NCBI GenBank assembly: GCA_048393055.1
Contig: DBFJJS010000019.1
Location: 1 to 64,000 of the forward strand
Length of the DNA stretch: 64,000 bases
Source of the DNA: Faeciplasma sp048393055
Lineage (GTDB): Bacteria; Bacillota; Clostridia; Oscillospirales; Ruminococcaceae
Direction of reading: 5' to 3'
Part shown: piece after piece, positions 6,708 to 15,548 of the stretch
How positions within the stretch are numbered: position 1 is the stretch's first letter
Layout of the letters: each line of letters begins with the position of its first letter
Notes under the pieces: model-generated
Told to the model about the DNA's origin: nothing
Seen by the model: only the letters and a program-made list of their open reading frames with translations
Databases searched by the model: none
Made by a program: the position numbers and the translations under genes

Positions 6708-9641
6708 ATGCTTAAGCTAACTGATATAGTCAAGGACTATAACGTCGGTTCTGACGTTGTCCATGCGCTTAAGGGGATAAGCATCGAGTTCAGGAAGTCG
6801 GAGTTTGTAGCCATTTTGGGTCCGTCCGGCTGCGGAAAGACTACGCTTTTGAACATCGTCGGCGGGCTGGACAAATACACCTCGGGCGACCTGTCCATAA
6901 ACGGCAAGTCTACCAAGACCTTTTCCGATTCCGATTGGGACAGCTACAGAAACCATTCTGTCGGCTTTGTGTTCCAGTCTTATAATCTTATACCCCACCA
7001 AACGGTTTTGTCTAACGTAGAGCTTGCGCTCACGCTTTCCGGAGTAGGCAAGGCCGAGCGCAGGAAAAGAGCGATAGACGCTTTGAACAGGGTCGGTCTG
7101 GGAGATCAGCTCAAGAAAAAGCCGAACCAGATGTCCGGCGGACAGATGCAGCGCGTCGCCATTGCGAGGGCGCTTGTAAACGACCCTGAAATTCTAATGG
7201 CAGACGAGCCTACCGGCGCTCTTGACTCTGCCACAAGCGTTCAGGTAATGGAGCTTTTAAAGGAGGTTTCAAAGGAGCGCCTTGTAATAATGGTGACTCA
7301 CAATCCGGAGCTGGCCGAAAAATACGCCACAAGGATTGTAAGATGCCTTGACGGAGAGGTTATAAGCGACTCCAATCCATATAACGCTGCCGAAGAAAAA
7401 GAGGCTGTAGAGGAAAAAAAGCCCGTAGGCAGGCGCAAGACCTCGATGTCGTTTATGACAGCGCTGTCGCTTTCCTTAAACAACCTGATGACAAAAAAGG
7501 GACGCACTATTCTTACAAGCTTTGCGGGAAGCATAGGAATTATAGGCATCGCGCTTATTTTATCGGTTTCGACCGGCGTTCAGACTTATATCGACCGTGT
7601 TCAGGAGGATACGCTCAGCGCCTATCCCATAACCATAAGCGCGCAGGAGATAGACCTTACCGATATGCTCACATCGCTGATGGCTACAAATCAGGAGGAA
7701 GAAGAGCCGCATGAGCTTGACGCCGTCTATGAAAACAGGATTATGTCCGACCTTTTGGACACGATGTCTCAGACCGAAACAAGGGAGAATAACCTTGTAA
7801 AGTTCAAGGAATACCTTGAAACCTCGGAGGAGCTTAAGGAGTATGCAAGCGCTGTTTCGTATGTATACGATGCCGACATGAACGTGTATGTAACCGACGC
7901 CGACGGAAATATCGTCAAGTCGGACATATTGGAGCTTCTGTCGAGGCTCTACTCAGAGCTTGGCGTGACCGCGTCGAGCTCCACCCTGTCGTCATATATG
8001 CAGTTCAGCGCATGGCAGGAGCTTCTTTCCGGAATCGACGGAGAGCTTATCAACCCTCTTATGATGGAGCAGTACGACATTGTAAGCGGTCGCTGGCCGG
8101 AAAGCTATGATGAAGTAGTCATAACCATAGACGAAAATAACGAGATAAGCGACGTTATGCTTTACGCGCTGGGTCTTAAGACCATGGACGAAATCATAAG
8201 CGATATGGAGACCGCCGCAAACGGCGAGGGAGACAGCATTGCCGAAGCGTCCTGGAGCTACGAGGACATACTCGGGCTTGATTTCAGGGTGGTCCTCAAC
8301 TGCGACAAGTACCAAAAGAGCGGAGACGGATATATCGACGCCACTCAGACCGAGGCGGGGCTTAAGTACCTGTATGATTCGGACAATTCGATAAAGATTA
8401 AGGTCGTCGGAATAATCAGACCCAGCGACAACGCCGTGTCGTCGTTTATGAACGGAGCCGTCGGTTATACTAAGGCTCTTACCGATTATATTATCGAAAG
8501 GACTAACGATAGCGAGCTTATAAACGAGCAGAAGGAAAACCCGGAGGTTGACGTCCTTACCGGTCTTAAGTTCCCGACAGAAGGGAAAGAAGCTACAGAC
8601 GAAGAAATAGCCGCTGCTGTTGACGAGTGGAACGCCGCTCAGACAGCTCAGGAAAAAGCGCTTGTATACACCGAGCTTCTTTCCATACCCGACGACGCTT
8701 ACCTTACCGCCTCTGTCGGGCAGTTCCGTCAGACTCTGACTCCCGAGACGGAAGATGAGCTTCTTGTAGAGGCAATAATGAGTCAGACCCAGATGTCAGA
8801 GGAAACAATACGCGGATACATCGAGGGCATGTCGGACGAAGAAAAGGAAGGGTATCTTTCACAGATAATTTCTGCAATGGTAACCCAGCAGTACGCACAG
8901 CAGGTTTCCGAGCAGCTCAGTGCGCTCACGTCGGAGCAGCTTGCCGCGATGTACGACGGCATGGAGCTTACCGCCGATCAGTACAGGTATGTATATGAAA
9001 ATTGTATGCCGTCGACTGTTTCGGATTCTACCTACGAGCAAAACCTGAGGCTTTTGGGCGATGTGGACATGGATTCTCCGAGTTCGATTTCGATTTATGC
9101 CGCTACGTTTGAGGATAAGGATAATATTTCGGCGCTGATAGAGGAATACAATGAAACTGCAGAGGACGCCGACAAGATAACGTACACAGACTATGTAAAG
9201 CTGCTGATGTCCTCCATAACCACAATTATCAACGCAATATCGTATGTTTTGATTGCGTTTGTGGCGATCTCGCTGGTTGTGTCTTCAATAATGATAGGAA
9301 TAATAACCTACATTTCAGTCCTCGAGAGAACCAAGGAAATCGGCATACTCAGGGCTGTTGGCGCTTCAAAGAGGGATATATCCAGAGTATTCAACGCCGA
9401 AACCATGATAGTGGGCTTTGCGGCCGGAGCAATAGGCATAATTATAACTCTGCTGCTTTTAATACCTATAAACCTTATACTTCACGCCCTTACCGGAATA
9501 CAGATACTTTCGGCGATACTTCCGGTCGGCGGAGCGGTCATACTTGTCGCCATAAGCGTGATTTTGACGCTGATAGCCGGTCTTATTCCGTCCGGAATTG
9601 CGGCGAAGAAGGATCCTGTAGTAGCGCTGAGGACAGAATAA
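6708..9641 (+). CDS. ABC transporter, fused ATPase-FtsX-type permease
   Basis: One 977-aa chain carries an N-terminal LolD/MacB-type ATPase (Walker A GPSGCGKTT, signature MSGGQMQRVAIARAL, Walker B ILMADEPTGALD, H-loop VMVTHN) fused to a permease with one membrane segment at about 260-285, a very large extracytoplasmic region of roughly 500 residues, and three C-terminal membrane segments typical of FtsX/MacB permeases (ERTKEIGILRAVGASKRD). Such type VII transporters are mechanotransmitters: they export peptides or lipoproteins or act on envelope targets rather than transport by alternating access. AAGGAG precedes the ATG. No two-component system or accessory protein is adjacent, so the substrate cannot be named. 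Confidence 0.9.
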   Translation: MLKLTDIVKDYNVGSDVVHALKGISIEFRKSEFVAILGPSGCGKTTLLNIVGGLDKYTSGDLSINGKSTKTFSDSDWDSYRNHSVGFVFQSYNLIPHQTVLSNVELALTLSGVGKAERRKRAIDALNRVGLGDQLKKKPNQMSGGQMQRVAIARALVNDPEILMADEPTGALDSATSVQVMELLKEVSKERLVIMVTHNPELAEKYATRIVRCLDGEVISDSNPYNAAEEKEAVEEKKPVGRRKTSMSFMTALSLSLNNLMTKKGRTILTSFAGSIGIIGIALILSVSTGVQTYIDRVQEDTLSAYPITISAQEIDLTDMLTSLMATNQEEEEPHELDAVYENRIMSDLLDTMSQTETRENNLVKFKEYLETSEELKEYASAVSYVYDADMNVYVTDADGNIVKSDILELLSRLYSELGVTASSSTLSSYMQFSAWQELLSGIDGELINPLMMEQYDIVSGRWPESYDEVVITIDENNEISDVMLYALGLKTMDEIISDMETAANGEGDSIAEASWSYEDILGLDFRVVLNCDKYQKSGDGYIDATQTEAGLKYLYDSDNSIKIKVVGIIRPSDNAVSSFMNGAVGYTKALTDYIIERTNDSELINEQKENPEVDVLTGLKFPTEGKEATDEEIAAAVDEWNAAQTAQEKALVYTELLSIPDDAYLTASVGQFRQTLTPETEDELLVEAIMSQTQMSEETIRGYIEGMSDEEKEGYLSQIISAMVTQQYAQQVSEQLSALTSEQLAAMYDGMELTADQYRYVYENCMPSTVSDSTYEQNLRLLGDVDMDSPSSISIYAATFEDKDNISALIEEYNETAEDADKITYTDYVKLLMSSITTIINAISYVLIAFVAISLVVSSIMIGIITYISVLERTKEIGILRAVGASKRDISRVFNAETMIVGFAAGAIGIIITLLLLIPINLILHALTGIQILSAILPVGGAVILVAISVILTLIAGLIPSGIAAKKDPVVALRTE

Positions 9642-9661
9642 TCCGAAGGCTGCGCACAAGA

Positions 9662-9693
9662 TTAGCCCCTTCCTGATATCAGGAGGGGGCTAA
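9662..9693 (+). terminator. hairpin terminator after ABC transporter
   Basis: TTAGCCCC (9662-9669) pairs with GGGGCTAA (9686-9693), and the inner TCCTGA/TCAGGA extends the stem with almost no loop. The T tract after it is weak. Confidence 0.7.
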
Positions 9694-9730
9694 ATTTATG
9701 TAAAGTCGCGCGGTTATGAAAAGTATGCTG

Positions 9731-9759
9731 TTGATTTGCCGTGACAATTTTGCTATAAT
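9731..9759 (+). promoter_or_regulatory. promoter of the copZ-like/P-type ATPase operon
   Basis: TTGATT (9731-9736) and TATAAT (9754-9759), 17-base spacer, with TGC directly before the -10 box giving an extended -10. No recognisable CsoR or CopY operator was found next to it. Confidence 0.75.
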
Positions 9760-9822
9760 AATTTATAGTGCCGTCATAGATTCGGCGCGAGTAAATTTAT
9801 AACGAAAGGAAAGCGAAAGAAA

Positions 9823-10053
9823 ATGTTGTTTTCATCAAATAAAAAGGAGACTATCAAGGTAGAGGGAATGCATTGCGGTCACTGCAAGCAAAGCGTTGAA
9901 AACGCGGCAATGTCCGTCGAGGGAGTAAAGTCTGCAAATGCCGATTTAAAGTCCGCGTCGCTAACCGTGACGCTGGGCAAGGATGTACCTGAAACCGCTG
10001 TTGATAAGGTGGTAGAGGCTGTAAACACCGCCGGCTTTAAGGCACAAAGGTAG
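9823..10053 (+). CDS. heavy-metal-associated domain protein (CopZ-like chaperone)
   Basis: This 76-aa protein is a single HMA domain with the metal-binding motif MHCGHC at residues 14-19, the classic beta-alpha-beta-beta-alpha-beta length, and the usual Ala/Lys-rich helices (ENAAMSVEGVKSANADLKSASL). Such proteins carry Cu(I) to a P1B ATPase in the cytoplasm, and a P1B-type ATPase follows 30 bases later. It begins a few residues later than most CopZ proteins, with a Leu-Phe-Ser-Ser lead. The metal is inferred from the family. Confidence 0.9.
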   Translation: MLFSSNKKETIKVEGMHCGHCKQSVENAAMSVEGVKSANADLKSASLTVTLGKDVPETAVDKVVEAVNTAGFKAQR

Positions 10054-10083
10054 AAATAATTCATCGGGACGTCGCGAGGGGGT

Positions 10084-12366
10084 GTGACATGCTTGACAAA
10101 GACAAGACTTACTCTTGAGGGAGTGCTGACCGCAGAGGAGCTTGATAAATGCGAGGAGCGGCTTAACAGTATGAACGCGGTTTCGGCTGTTATCGACCGG
10201 GATAGTAAGATCGTTGATATTGAATACGACGAGACCAAGGTCTCTATTTCAGATATATGCTCTGAAATTTCGGCAGCCGCCGGCGTGAACGTGACTGCCG
10301 CGCGCGGTGAAGTTAAAGACGTAAAACAGGCTTCGCGCATCGGCATTGTGGGAAAAACCATTCTGACGGTTTTGTTCAGCGCCGCCATTATCCTCTTAAG
10401 AGTGCTTGACTTTTTCGGCGTGGGTCTGCCTCTTGTGGACGGAAGCCCGATGCTTTTGGCAATGGCGGAAATCTTTCTATACGCATTTGCGGCGTATTTC
10501 GCAAGAGAGGTATATATTAAGGGCTTTGCGGCTCTTTTCAGACTGCGACCCGATACGAAAAGCGTGGCTGCCGTGGGAACACTCGCGTCGGCGGCGTATT
10601 CAACATACGCTTTTGCAATGATAATTTCCGGAAACGCGGATTACATGTTAAAAATCCATCTCGACGCCTGCGCGGTGATAATATCGGTAGTCATGCTATG
10701 CGGCGCGCTTGAGCAAAAGTCGAGGGGCAGGACCGGCGAGCCTGTTAAAAAGCTCTACAGCCTGTTTCCAAAAACTGCCACCGTTATTTTAGATGACAAA
10801 GAAATTGAGGTGGGGCTTGACGAGATAACGGTAGATGACAGCATACTTGTAAAGCCGATGCAGAGCTTTCCGTGTGACGGGATTATAGAAGCCGGAAGGA
10901 CAAGCGTCAACGAGGTACTGTTCACCGGAGAGAATATGCCAGTAATAAAATCTGCCGGCGACAGGGTCTTTGCCGGAACGCTCAATACCAGCGGATTTGT
11001 AACAATTAAGGCAGAACGCATTGGGCGCGACACATCTCTTTCAAGGATGATAAGGTCCGTCAGGAATCTGTCCGCATCAAAGCCAAAGGTCGCAGGTCTT
11101 GTTGAGAAATCGGAAAGAATATATTCTGCTATAGTTTTGTTGGCTGGTGTATTTGGGTTCATCGTGTCTATGCTGCTTTCAAGGGGCTTTGAGGCGTCGG
11201 CGGCAGTGTTTATAGGGACGCTTGTGATGTTTTGCCCCTGTGCGCTTGGGCTTGTAGTTCCTGCGGCGTCGGTATACGCCTCAGGCAAGGCAACGCAGGC
11301 CGGAATAGTGTTTAAGGATGTAGTATCGCTTGAAACGCTTCGTTTTGTGGATACTGTTGTACTGGATAAGACGGGCACGATTACCGTTGGCAAGCTGTTT
11401 GTCACGGACGTTGTGCCTTTTGGGACCAGCGAAGAGGAGGTAATAAGCCTTGCGGTTTCGCTTGAGGGCGATTTTGCTCATCCGGTCGCCGTTGGAATAC
11501 AGGATTACGCAGTAAAAAACGATGTGTCGTCTCTTAAGTGTGAGGCGCGCAGCGTAATAACCGGTTACGGCGTAAAAGGAAAAATAAACGGCGACAGCGT
11601 TCTGATAACGGATATCAAGTCCGCCTTTAAGGGCGAGTACGAAGGCTATGGCGCAATCTGCGAGCCTCTTGTAAGCGACGGAAAGATAGTTATGGCTGTT
11701 ATGAAAAACGACATTCCGATAGGAGCAGTCGCGCTTAAGGATAAGATAAAGCCCACGAGCAAGGCGGCGGTAGAGAAGCTTAATAAAATGGGCAGAAAAA
11801 CCATTATGCTTACCGGCGACAGCCGAAAGGCTGCCGCAAAGGTTGCTAAGGAGCTTGATTTCTGTGAATATGCAGCGAACGTGCTTCCCGGAAAGAAAGC
11901 GGACGTAATAAATGAGCTTAGACGCAACGGCGAAAAGGTTGCAATGGTAGGAGACAGCCTTAACGACTCCGTTGCCCTTGCGGCGGCTGATATAGGAGTG
12001 GCAATAGGCACAGGCTCGTCAGTCGCAATAGAGCTTGCGCAGGTGGTGCTGGTAAGAAACGATTTGAGGGATCTGTCGAACGCGATACGACTTTCCGCCA
12101 CAGCCTCAAAAATCATAAAGGAAAACATATTCTGGACGTTTGTCTTTGCAGCCGGAGTGCTTCCGTTGTCGGTGGCGGTAGTATACGCGCTCGGTCAGCC
12201 GCTTGTGTACCCGCTGTTTGTGGGAGCTTGCATTGCCTTGTCGTTTGCTGCGGTAATGGTAAACAGCTCGAGACTGAAAAGGCTTGACCTTACCCTCGAG
12301 GACGATATCGCGCAAATTACTCCGAAAAAGGCTGATTTAAAGCGCAAACACCGCGAAAATAAGTAG
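10084..12366 (+). CDS. P1B-type ATPase with altered signature motifs
   Basis: The 760-aa protein has P1B topology: an N-terminal HMA-like domain, membrane helices, an actuator domain, the CPC metal site (Cys384-Pro-Cys386), the phosphorylation motif DKTGT (Asp428), an AHP motif in the nucleotide-binding domain, and TGDS in the P domain. Several hallmarks are changed. The HMA-like domain lacks CxxC. The actuator motif TGES reads TGEN. GDGxNDxPAL reads GDSLNDSVAL. The CopA YN and MxxSS metal ligands in the last two helices are not seen (FVFAAGVLP and IALSFAAV). It is therefore a catalytically plausible but divergent transporter whose metal may not be copper. The start is uncertain: GTG at 10084 or TTG at 10093, behind GAGGGGG at 10076-10082. 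Confidence 0.85.
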   Translation: MTCLTKTRLTLEGVLTAEELDKCEERLNSMNAVSAVIDRDSKIVDIEYDETKVSISDICSEISAAAGVNVTAARGEVKDVKQASRIGIVGKTILTVLFSAAIILLRVLDFFGVGLPLVDGSPMLLAMAEIFLYAFAAYFAREVYIKGFAALFRLRPDTKSVAAVGTLASAAYSTYAFAMIISGNADYMLKIHLDACAVIISVVMLCGALEQKSRGRTGEPVKKLYSLFPKTATVILDDKEIEVGLDEITVDDSILVKPMQSFPCDGIIEAGRTSVNEVLFTGENMPVIKSAGDRVFAGTLNTSGFVTIKAERIGRDTSLSRMIRSVRNLSASKPKVAGLVEKSERIYSAIVLLAGVFGFIVSMLLSRGFEASAAVFIGTLVMFCPCALGLVVPAASVYASGKATQAGIVFKDVVSLETLRFVDTVVLDKTGTITVGKLFVTDVVPFGTSEEEVISLAVSLEGDFAHPVAVGIQDYAVKNDVSSLKCEARSVITGYGVKGKINGDSVLITDIKSAFKGEYEGYGAICEPLVSDGKIVMAVMKNDIPIGAVALKDKIKPTSKAAVEKLNKMGRKTIMLTGDSRKAAAKVAKELDFCEYAANVLPGKKADVINELRRNGEKVAMVGDSLNDSVALAAADIGVAIGTGSSVAIELAQVVLVRNDLRDLSNAIRLSATASKIIKENIFWTFVFAAGVLPLSVAVVYALGQPLVYPLFVGACIALSFAAVMVNSSRLKRLDLTLEDDIAQITPKKADLKRKHRENK

Positions 12367-12433
12367 GAAATAGGACGGCATATTCCTTCTGCTGCATATG
12401 GCGCAAGATACTATCGTCAGGAATATCCGCATA

Positions 12434-12485
12434 TAAAAAAACCCGTCGGAAAGAAAAATTATTTTTCCCGGCGGGTAATTTTTTA
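12434..12485. terminator. bidirectional terminator
   Basis: ACCCGTCGG (12441-12449) pairs with CCGGCGGGT (12468-12476). An A tract lies on the left (12434-12441) and a T tract on the right (12479-12484), so it can stop transcription from both converging genes. Confidence 0.82.
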
Positions 12486-12502
12486 TCTGAGTTTTGAAAG
12501 TA

Positions 12503-13369
12503 TTATGCCCAAACAGCCATTGCAAGAGTTCCTATGCACATAAGGCAAAGTCCGGCGGCGGACTTTTTAGAAATCTTTTCCTTGAGGAAGACCGCCGAAA
12601 AGATCACCGTAAGCAATACGCTCATTTTATCTATCGGCACTACCACACTGAGAACACCGTTTTGAACAGCGTAATAATAGCACAGCCACGACGCGCCCGT
12701 TGCAAGCCCGGAAAGACCGATAAATATAAGCTCCTTTTTGTCAATGTCCTTAACGCCTGATTGTTCGCCCTTTGCAAGCACTATTCCCCACGCCATTATA
12801 AGGATGACGGCTGTCCGTATTGCGGTCGCAAGGTTTGACTCAACGCCCGAGATTCCTATTTTAGCTAAAACAGATGTCAAAGCCGCAAATACTGCGGACA
12901 AGACCGCATAAATAAGCCATTTGGAGTTTTCTGCTTCCTTATCGGTTTCCTTTTTTTCTATCATCATATAGGTGCCTGCGCCTATGAGGATGGTCCCTAT
13001 CAGCTTTACGGCAAGATTATTTGTTTCGTTGAACAGTACAATGGCGAGGAAAACAGAGATAATGGTGCTTGACTTGTCAATTGGCACCACCTTGTTGACG
13101 TCTGCCATTGACAGGGCCTTGAAATAGCATATCCACGACGCGCCCGTTGCAAGCCCAGACAGGATAAGAAACACCCAGGATTTTGCCTCAATATCGGCGA
13201 TAGCCCTCTGCGAGCCGACGATAAATACCATGAGTATGGAGAAAACGAGAACAACAATGGTGCGGAGCGCAGTCGCAACGTCCGAATTGGTCTTTTTTAT
13301 TCCGCATTTCGCAAGTATAGCGGTGAGTCCCGCAAATACGGCGGAAAGCGCAGCCGCTATCAGCCACAT
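12503..13369 (-). CDS. EamA/DMT-superfamily transporter
   Basis: This 288-aa membrane protein has ten predicted helices in two homologous EamA halves: the motif ALSAVFAGLTAILAKCGI near the start is repeated as VLSAVFAALTSVLAKIGI at about residue 155, and SGLATGASWICYF is echoed by SGLATGASWLCYY. The family exports or imports small metabolites such as amino acids or nucleobases; the substrate cannot be told from sequence. Length is normal for the family. A TATAAT on the minus strand (13492-13497) with a weak -35 could drive it through a leader of about 120 bases. It converges on the P-type ATPase operon. Confidence 0.88.
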   Translation of the reverse strand: MWLIAAALSAVFAGLTAILAKCGIKKTNSDVATALRTIVVLVFSILMVFIVGSQRAIADIEAKSWVFLILSGLATGASWICYFKALSMADVNKVVPIDKSSTIISVFLAIVLFNETNNLAVKLIGTILIGAGTYMMIEKKETDKEAENSKWLIYAVLSAVFAALTSVLAKIGISGVESNLATAIRTAVILIMAWGIVLAKGEQSGVKDIDKKELIFIGLSGLATGASWLCYYYAVQNGVLSVVVPIDKMSVLLTVIFSAVFLKEKISKKSAAGLCLMCIGTLAMAVWA

Positions 13370-13650
13370 TAAATCATCTTCCTCATGAAAATATATGTCC
13401 TTATCGGCTGCAGCTCATCAATGCCTCTGCCGCCAGAAATGCACTCTTTCAAGCCGGCAGCCGGCAGCTTGCGTCGAGTCTTGACAAATTAATTATACCA
13501 CTGAGGTCAACACTTCAAAATAATATTGGAACATAGCTTTAAAAAATATGCTTGAAATCCACCGGCGAAGATAAGCGGAAGCCTGCTTGCCCCAAAATGA
13601 GCAAACAGGCTCTCTTGCCGCAATTTATCGCGCAGGTGAGCTTTCGCTTG

Positions 13651-14073
13651 TTACGCAAGCGCACTGCCCAGCGCCTTACATGCCGAAATGGCGTCTTCGT
13701 CGGGAGTCTGGTTGCATATGACGAAATCGCATGCCATTACAGCCCCGTCGTCTATGCAGGCTTTTTCCCAGTTGCGCATCCATTCGCCGTCTCCCCAGCC
13801 ATATGAGCCGAAAAGCGCAATTTTTTTGCCTTTAAGCTTTGCCTCGCATGCCTCAAACATTGGCGCGAACTCGCTTTCCTCAAGCTCCTCAGAACCCATG
13901 GACGGACAGCCGAACGCAATGGCGTCGTAGTTGTCCATTTGAGAGGCGTCAAACTCGACGGGAGTAAGCATGAACGCCTGGGCGCCCTTCCCCCTGGCTC
14001 CTTCCGCAACCGCCGAAGCCATTGCCTCGGTGTTTCCGGTGCCGCTCCAATAAACTACTGCTATTTTACTCAT
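13651..14073 (-). CDS. flavodoxin (short chain)
   Basis: Flavodoxin is an FMN-containing electron carrier that replaces ferredoxin, especially under iron limitation. The 140-aa protein starts with the phosphate-binding loop YWSGTGNTEAMA (residues 8-19) and carries the isoalloxazine-binding loops FGCPSMG and FGSYGWGDGEWM. It lacks the 20-residue insert, so it is of the short-chain type common in Clostridia. It lies 37 bases behind the DUF3793 gene and probably shares its promoter and the palindromic operator at 14721-14738, which fits nutrient- or iron-dependent control (inferred). Confidence 0.95.
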   Translation of the reverse strand: MSKIAVVYWSGTGNTEAMASAVAEGARGKGAQAFMLTPVEFDASQMDNYDAIAFGCPSMGSEELEESEFAPMFEACEAKLKGKKIALFGSYGWGDGEWMRNWEKACIDDGAVMACDFVICNQTPDEDAISACKALGSALA

Positions 14074-14110
14074 TTTGATATCAACCTTTCTTTAAAATAA
14101 ATTTTATATA

Positions 14111-14662
14111 TCAACCGGCTACAGTCAGCCGTTCGATAGACTTGCCTTTTGCGTATTGAGCGCAATAGATATCGGTACACCTTTTGTACTTTAAAAAGGT
14201 CTTTTTTGCTTTTTCAACGTCCCCGTATACCTTCCAGCACCCTGCGCATTTGCAGCATGACGCTCCGTATTTTATAAATCCGCAGACGTCTTCCGGGGGA
14301 TACCCGAGGAACAGACCAATTTCATGGGGGAATTCCTCGCATTCGCAAAGCCTTTTGATGAGCTGTATAATGCAGCGATCCGATGTTCCTTCAGTGTATC
14401 CGCACTCCCGTAAAATTGCACTTGCGGCGTCGCGGCGAAGATCTTTTTCTAAACGCGACGGCCGGTAAACATAGATAAGCGCTCTGTTATTTTCAAAGCG
14501 CAGCGGAAGGACGCGCAGACCCTTTCCGGTAAGCTGTCTGTTCCAGCAGCGAACGCACGCCCTCATCTCATCGCCGGTTGAGAAAAAACAGGCAAACAGA
14601 CTGCCCGTTTTCATTCCCGCAAGCGTTGGAGAGCAATGCTTTACTAACAGCTCCTCCGACAT
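14111..14662 (-). CDS. DUF3793 family protein
   Basis: The 183-aa protein matches my recollection of the clostridial DUF3793 family: an N-terminal stretch (LVKHCSPTLAGMKTGSLFACFF), the segment LGYPPEDVCGFIKYGASCCKCAGCWKVYGD, and a Cys-rich C-terminus. The many cysteines (CCKCAGC, CTDIYC) suggest metal or Fe-S binding. The family has no established function, but in Clostridia it is often found beside flavodoxin or iron-uptake genes, as here. GGAGGG sits in front of the ATG. A perfect 18-bp palindrome lies about 60 bases upstream and is shared with the ABC transporter operon, pointing to common regulation. Confidence 0.88.
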   Translation of the reverse strand: MSEELLVKHCSPTLAGMKTGSLFACFFSTGDEMRACVRCWNRQLTGKGLRVLPLRFENNRALIYVYRPSRLEKDLRRDAASAILRECGYTEGTSDRCIIQLIKRLCECEEFPHEIGLFLGYPPEDVCGFIKYGASCCKCAGCWKVYGDVEKAKKTFLKYKRCTDIYCAQYAKGKSIERLTVAG

Positions 14663-14720
14663 TTTCTTCCCTCCTTTCCTAATATGCGAGTCTATGGCAT
14701 ATTAAAAAACAGTACAGTTT

Positions 14721-14738
14721 AGTTAGCAAAGGCTAACT
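14721..14738. promoter_or_regulatory. palindromic operator, copy 1
   Basis: AGTTAGC-AAAG-GCTAACT is a perfect 7+7 palindrome (one more T/A pair extends it to 14720-14739). It lies 59 bases upstream of the DUF3793 start, next to or over a possible minus-strand -35 (TTGCTA). Two related copies lie in the promoter region of the ABC operon at 19045 and 19091. Confidence 0.7.
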
Positions 14739-14809
14739 AGATAGCGAAATATTAAGCCGATGCAAAATCGGCGCTTATGTATTTAAAATATAAAAACAGG
14801 ACGGCGATA

Positions 14810-15211
14810 TTATTCTTTTGCGTCTTGCGGATTCGGCTTATAGGTTTTTACGCCAAAGATAAAGTATATAATATGAAACATCCAAACTCCTGAAAGGATA
14901 AGGCAGGGGATATAAATTTTTTTGACGAACATAAGCGTAAATCCGAAAGCCATAAGCACTGTTACGGTTATCATAACCCTGATTTTTGTCGACCAGGTCA
15001 TTCCCTGACCCTTTACATAGCTTTCGAGGTTTTTCTTATACAGCTTAGTGCTTGTAAACCATGTATGAAGCTTCTTGGAGCTTTTCGCAAAGCTGAACGC
15101 CGCAAGAAGTAAAAAAGGGAATGCAGGAAGCATTGGCAAAACTGCTCCTACAGCTCCCAGCCCTACGCCAATGCAGCCGAGAATTATCCAAAGTATTTTT
15201 TTAATCCTCAT
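14810..15211 (-). CDS. DUF454/YbaN-family membrane protein
   Basis: The 133-aa protein has four predicted membrane helices with the DUF454 signature LGCIGVGLGAVGAVLPMLPAFPFLLLAAFSFAKSS near the start. The family is an inner-membrane protein of unknown function often found near iron or heme genes. Its start overlaps the end of the preceding gene by 11 bases, and it is the last gene of a four-gene operon with two ABC half-transporters. The hairpin GCCGAT/ATCGGC at 14756-14772 with a short T-rich tail could end the operon. Confidence 0.88.
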   Translation of the reverse strand: MRIKKILWIILGCIGVGLGAVGAVLPMLPAFPFLLLAAFSFAKSSKKLHTWFTSTKLYKKNLESYVKGQGMTWSTKIRVMITVTVLMAFGFTLMFVKKIYIPCLILSGVWMFHIIYFIFGVKTYKPNPQDAKE

Positions 15212-15548
15212 ATTTTTTCTCCATTTCTTTCTTTTCTTTTTTGCTTTCTATCAGATGGCGCAGGGCCATTATCGGATGGTAAAGCATCATGCTTGGCCCG
15301 GAAAACCGCATTACCCTGCGAATTTTCTCGCGCATGTCCGGCTTGTAGCAATGCACCTTGCAGTTTGAGCAAAAGGTTTTAGTTTCCATAAAGGGACAGT
15401 TATCGCTGCGGAGCATGGCATAGTCACACAGCTCTTTGCATTCGGGGCAAAGCTCTTTTTTAAAGCCATGCTTTTTCTTGCAGTACAGCCGTATCATAAG
15501 CGACACTATGCGCTTTTCACGTTCGCGCTTGCTTTGGGTTCTGTTCAT
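15201..15548 (-). CDS. nitrous oxide-stimulated promoter family protein
   Basis: This 115-aa protein is small, basic and Cys-rich. A CPECKELCDYA motif, CPF, CSNCKVHCYKPDMREKIRRVMRFSGPRM-like spacing and the following PIMALRHLI segment match the so-called nitrous-oxide-stimulated promoter family (a misnomer; biochemical function unknown). Its cysteines suggest a metal or Fe-S site. It overlaps the end of the ABC gene by about 30 bases in another frame and overlaps the next gene, so it is translated as part of the operon. A GTG at 15563 is also in frame; the ATG at 15548 follows an AGGCAGGA tract and is preferred. Confidence 0.82.
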   Translation of the reverse strand: MNRTQSKREREKRIVSLMIRLYCKKKHGFKKELCPECKELCDYAMLRSDNCPFMETKTFCSNCKVHCYKPDMREKIRRVMRFSGPSMMLYHPIMALRHLIESKKEKKEMEKKYED

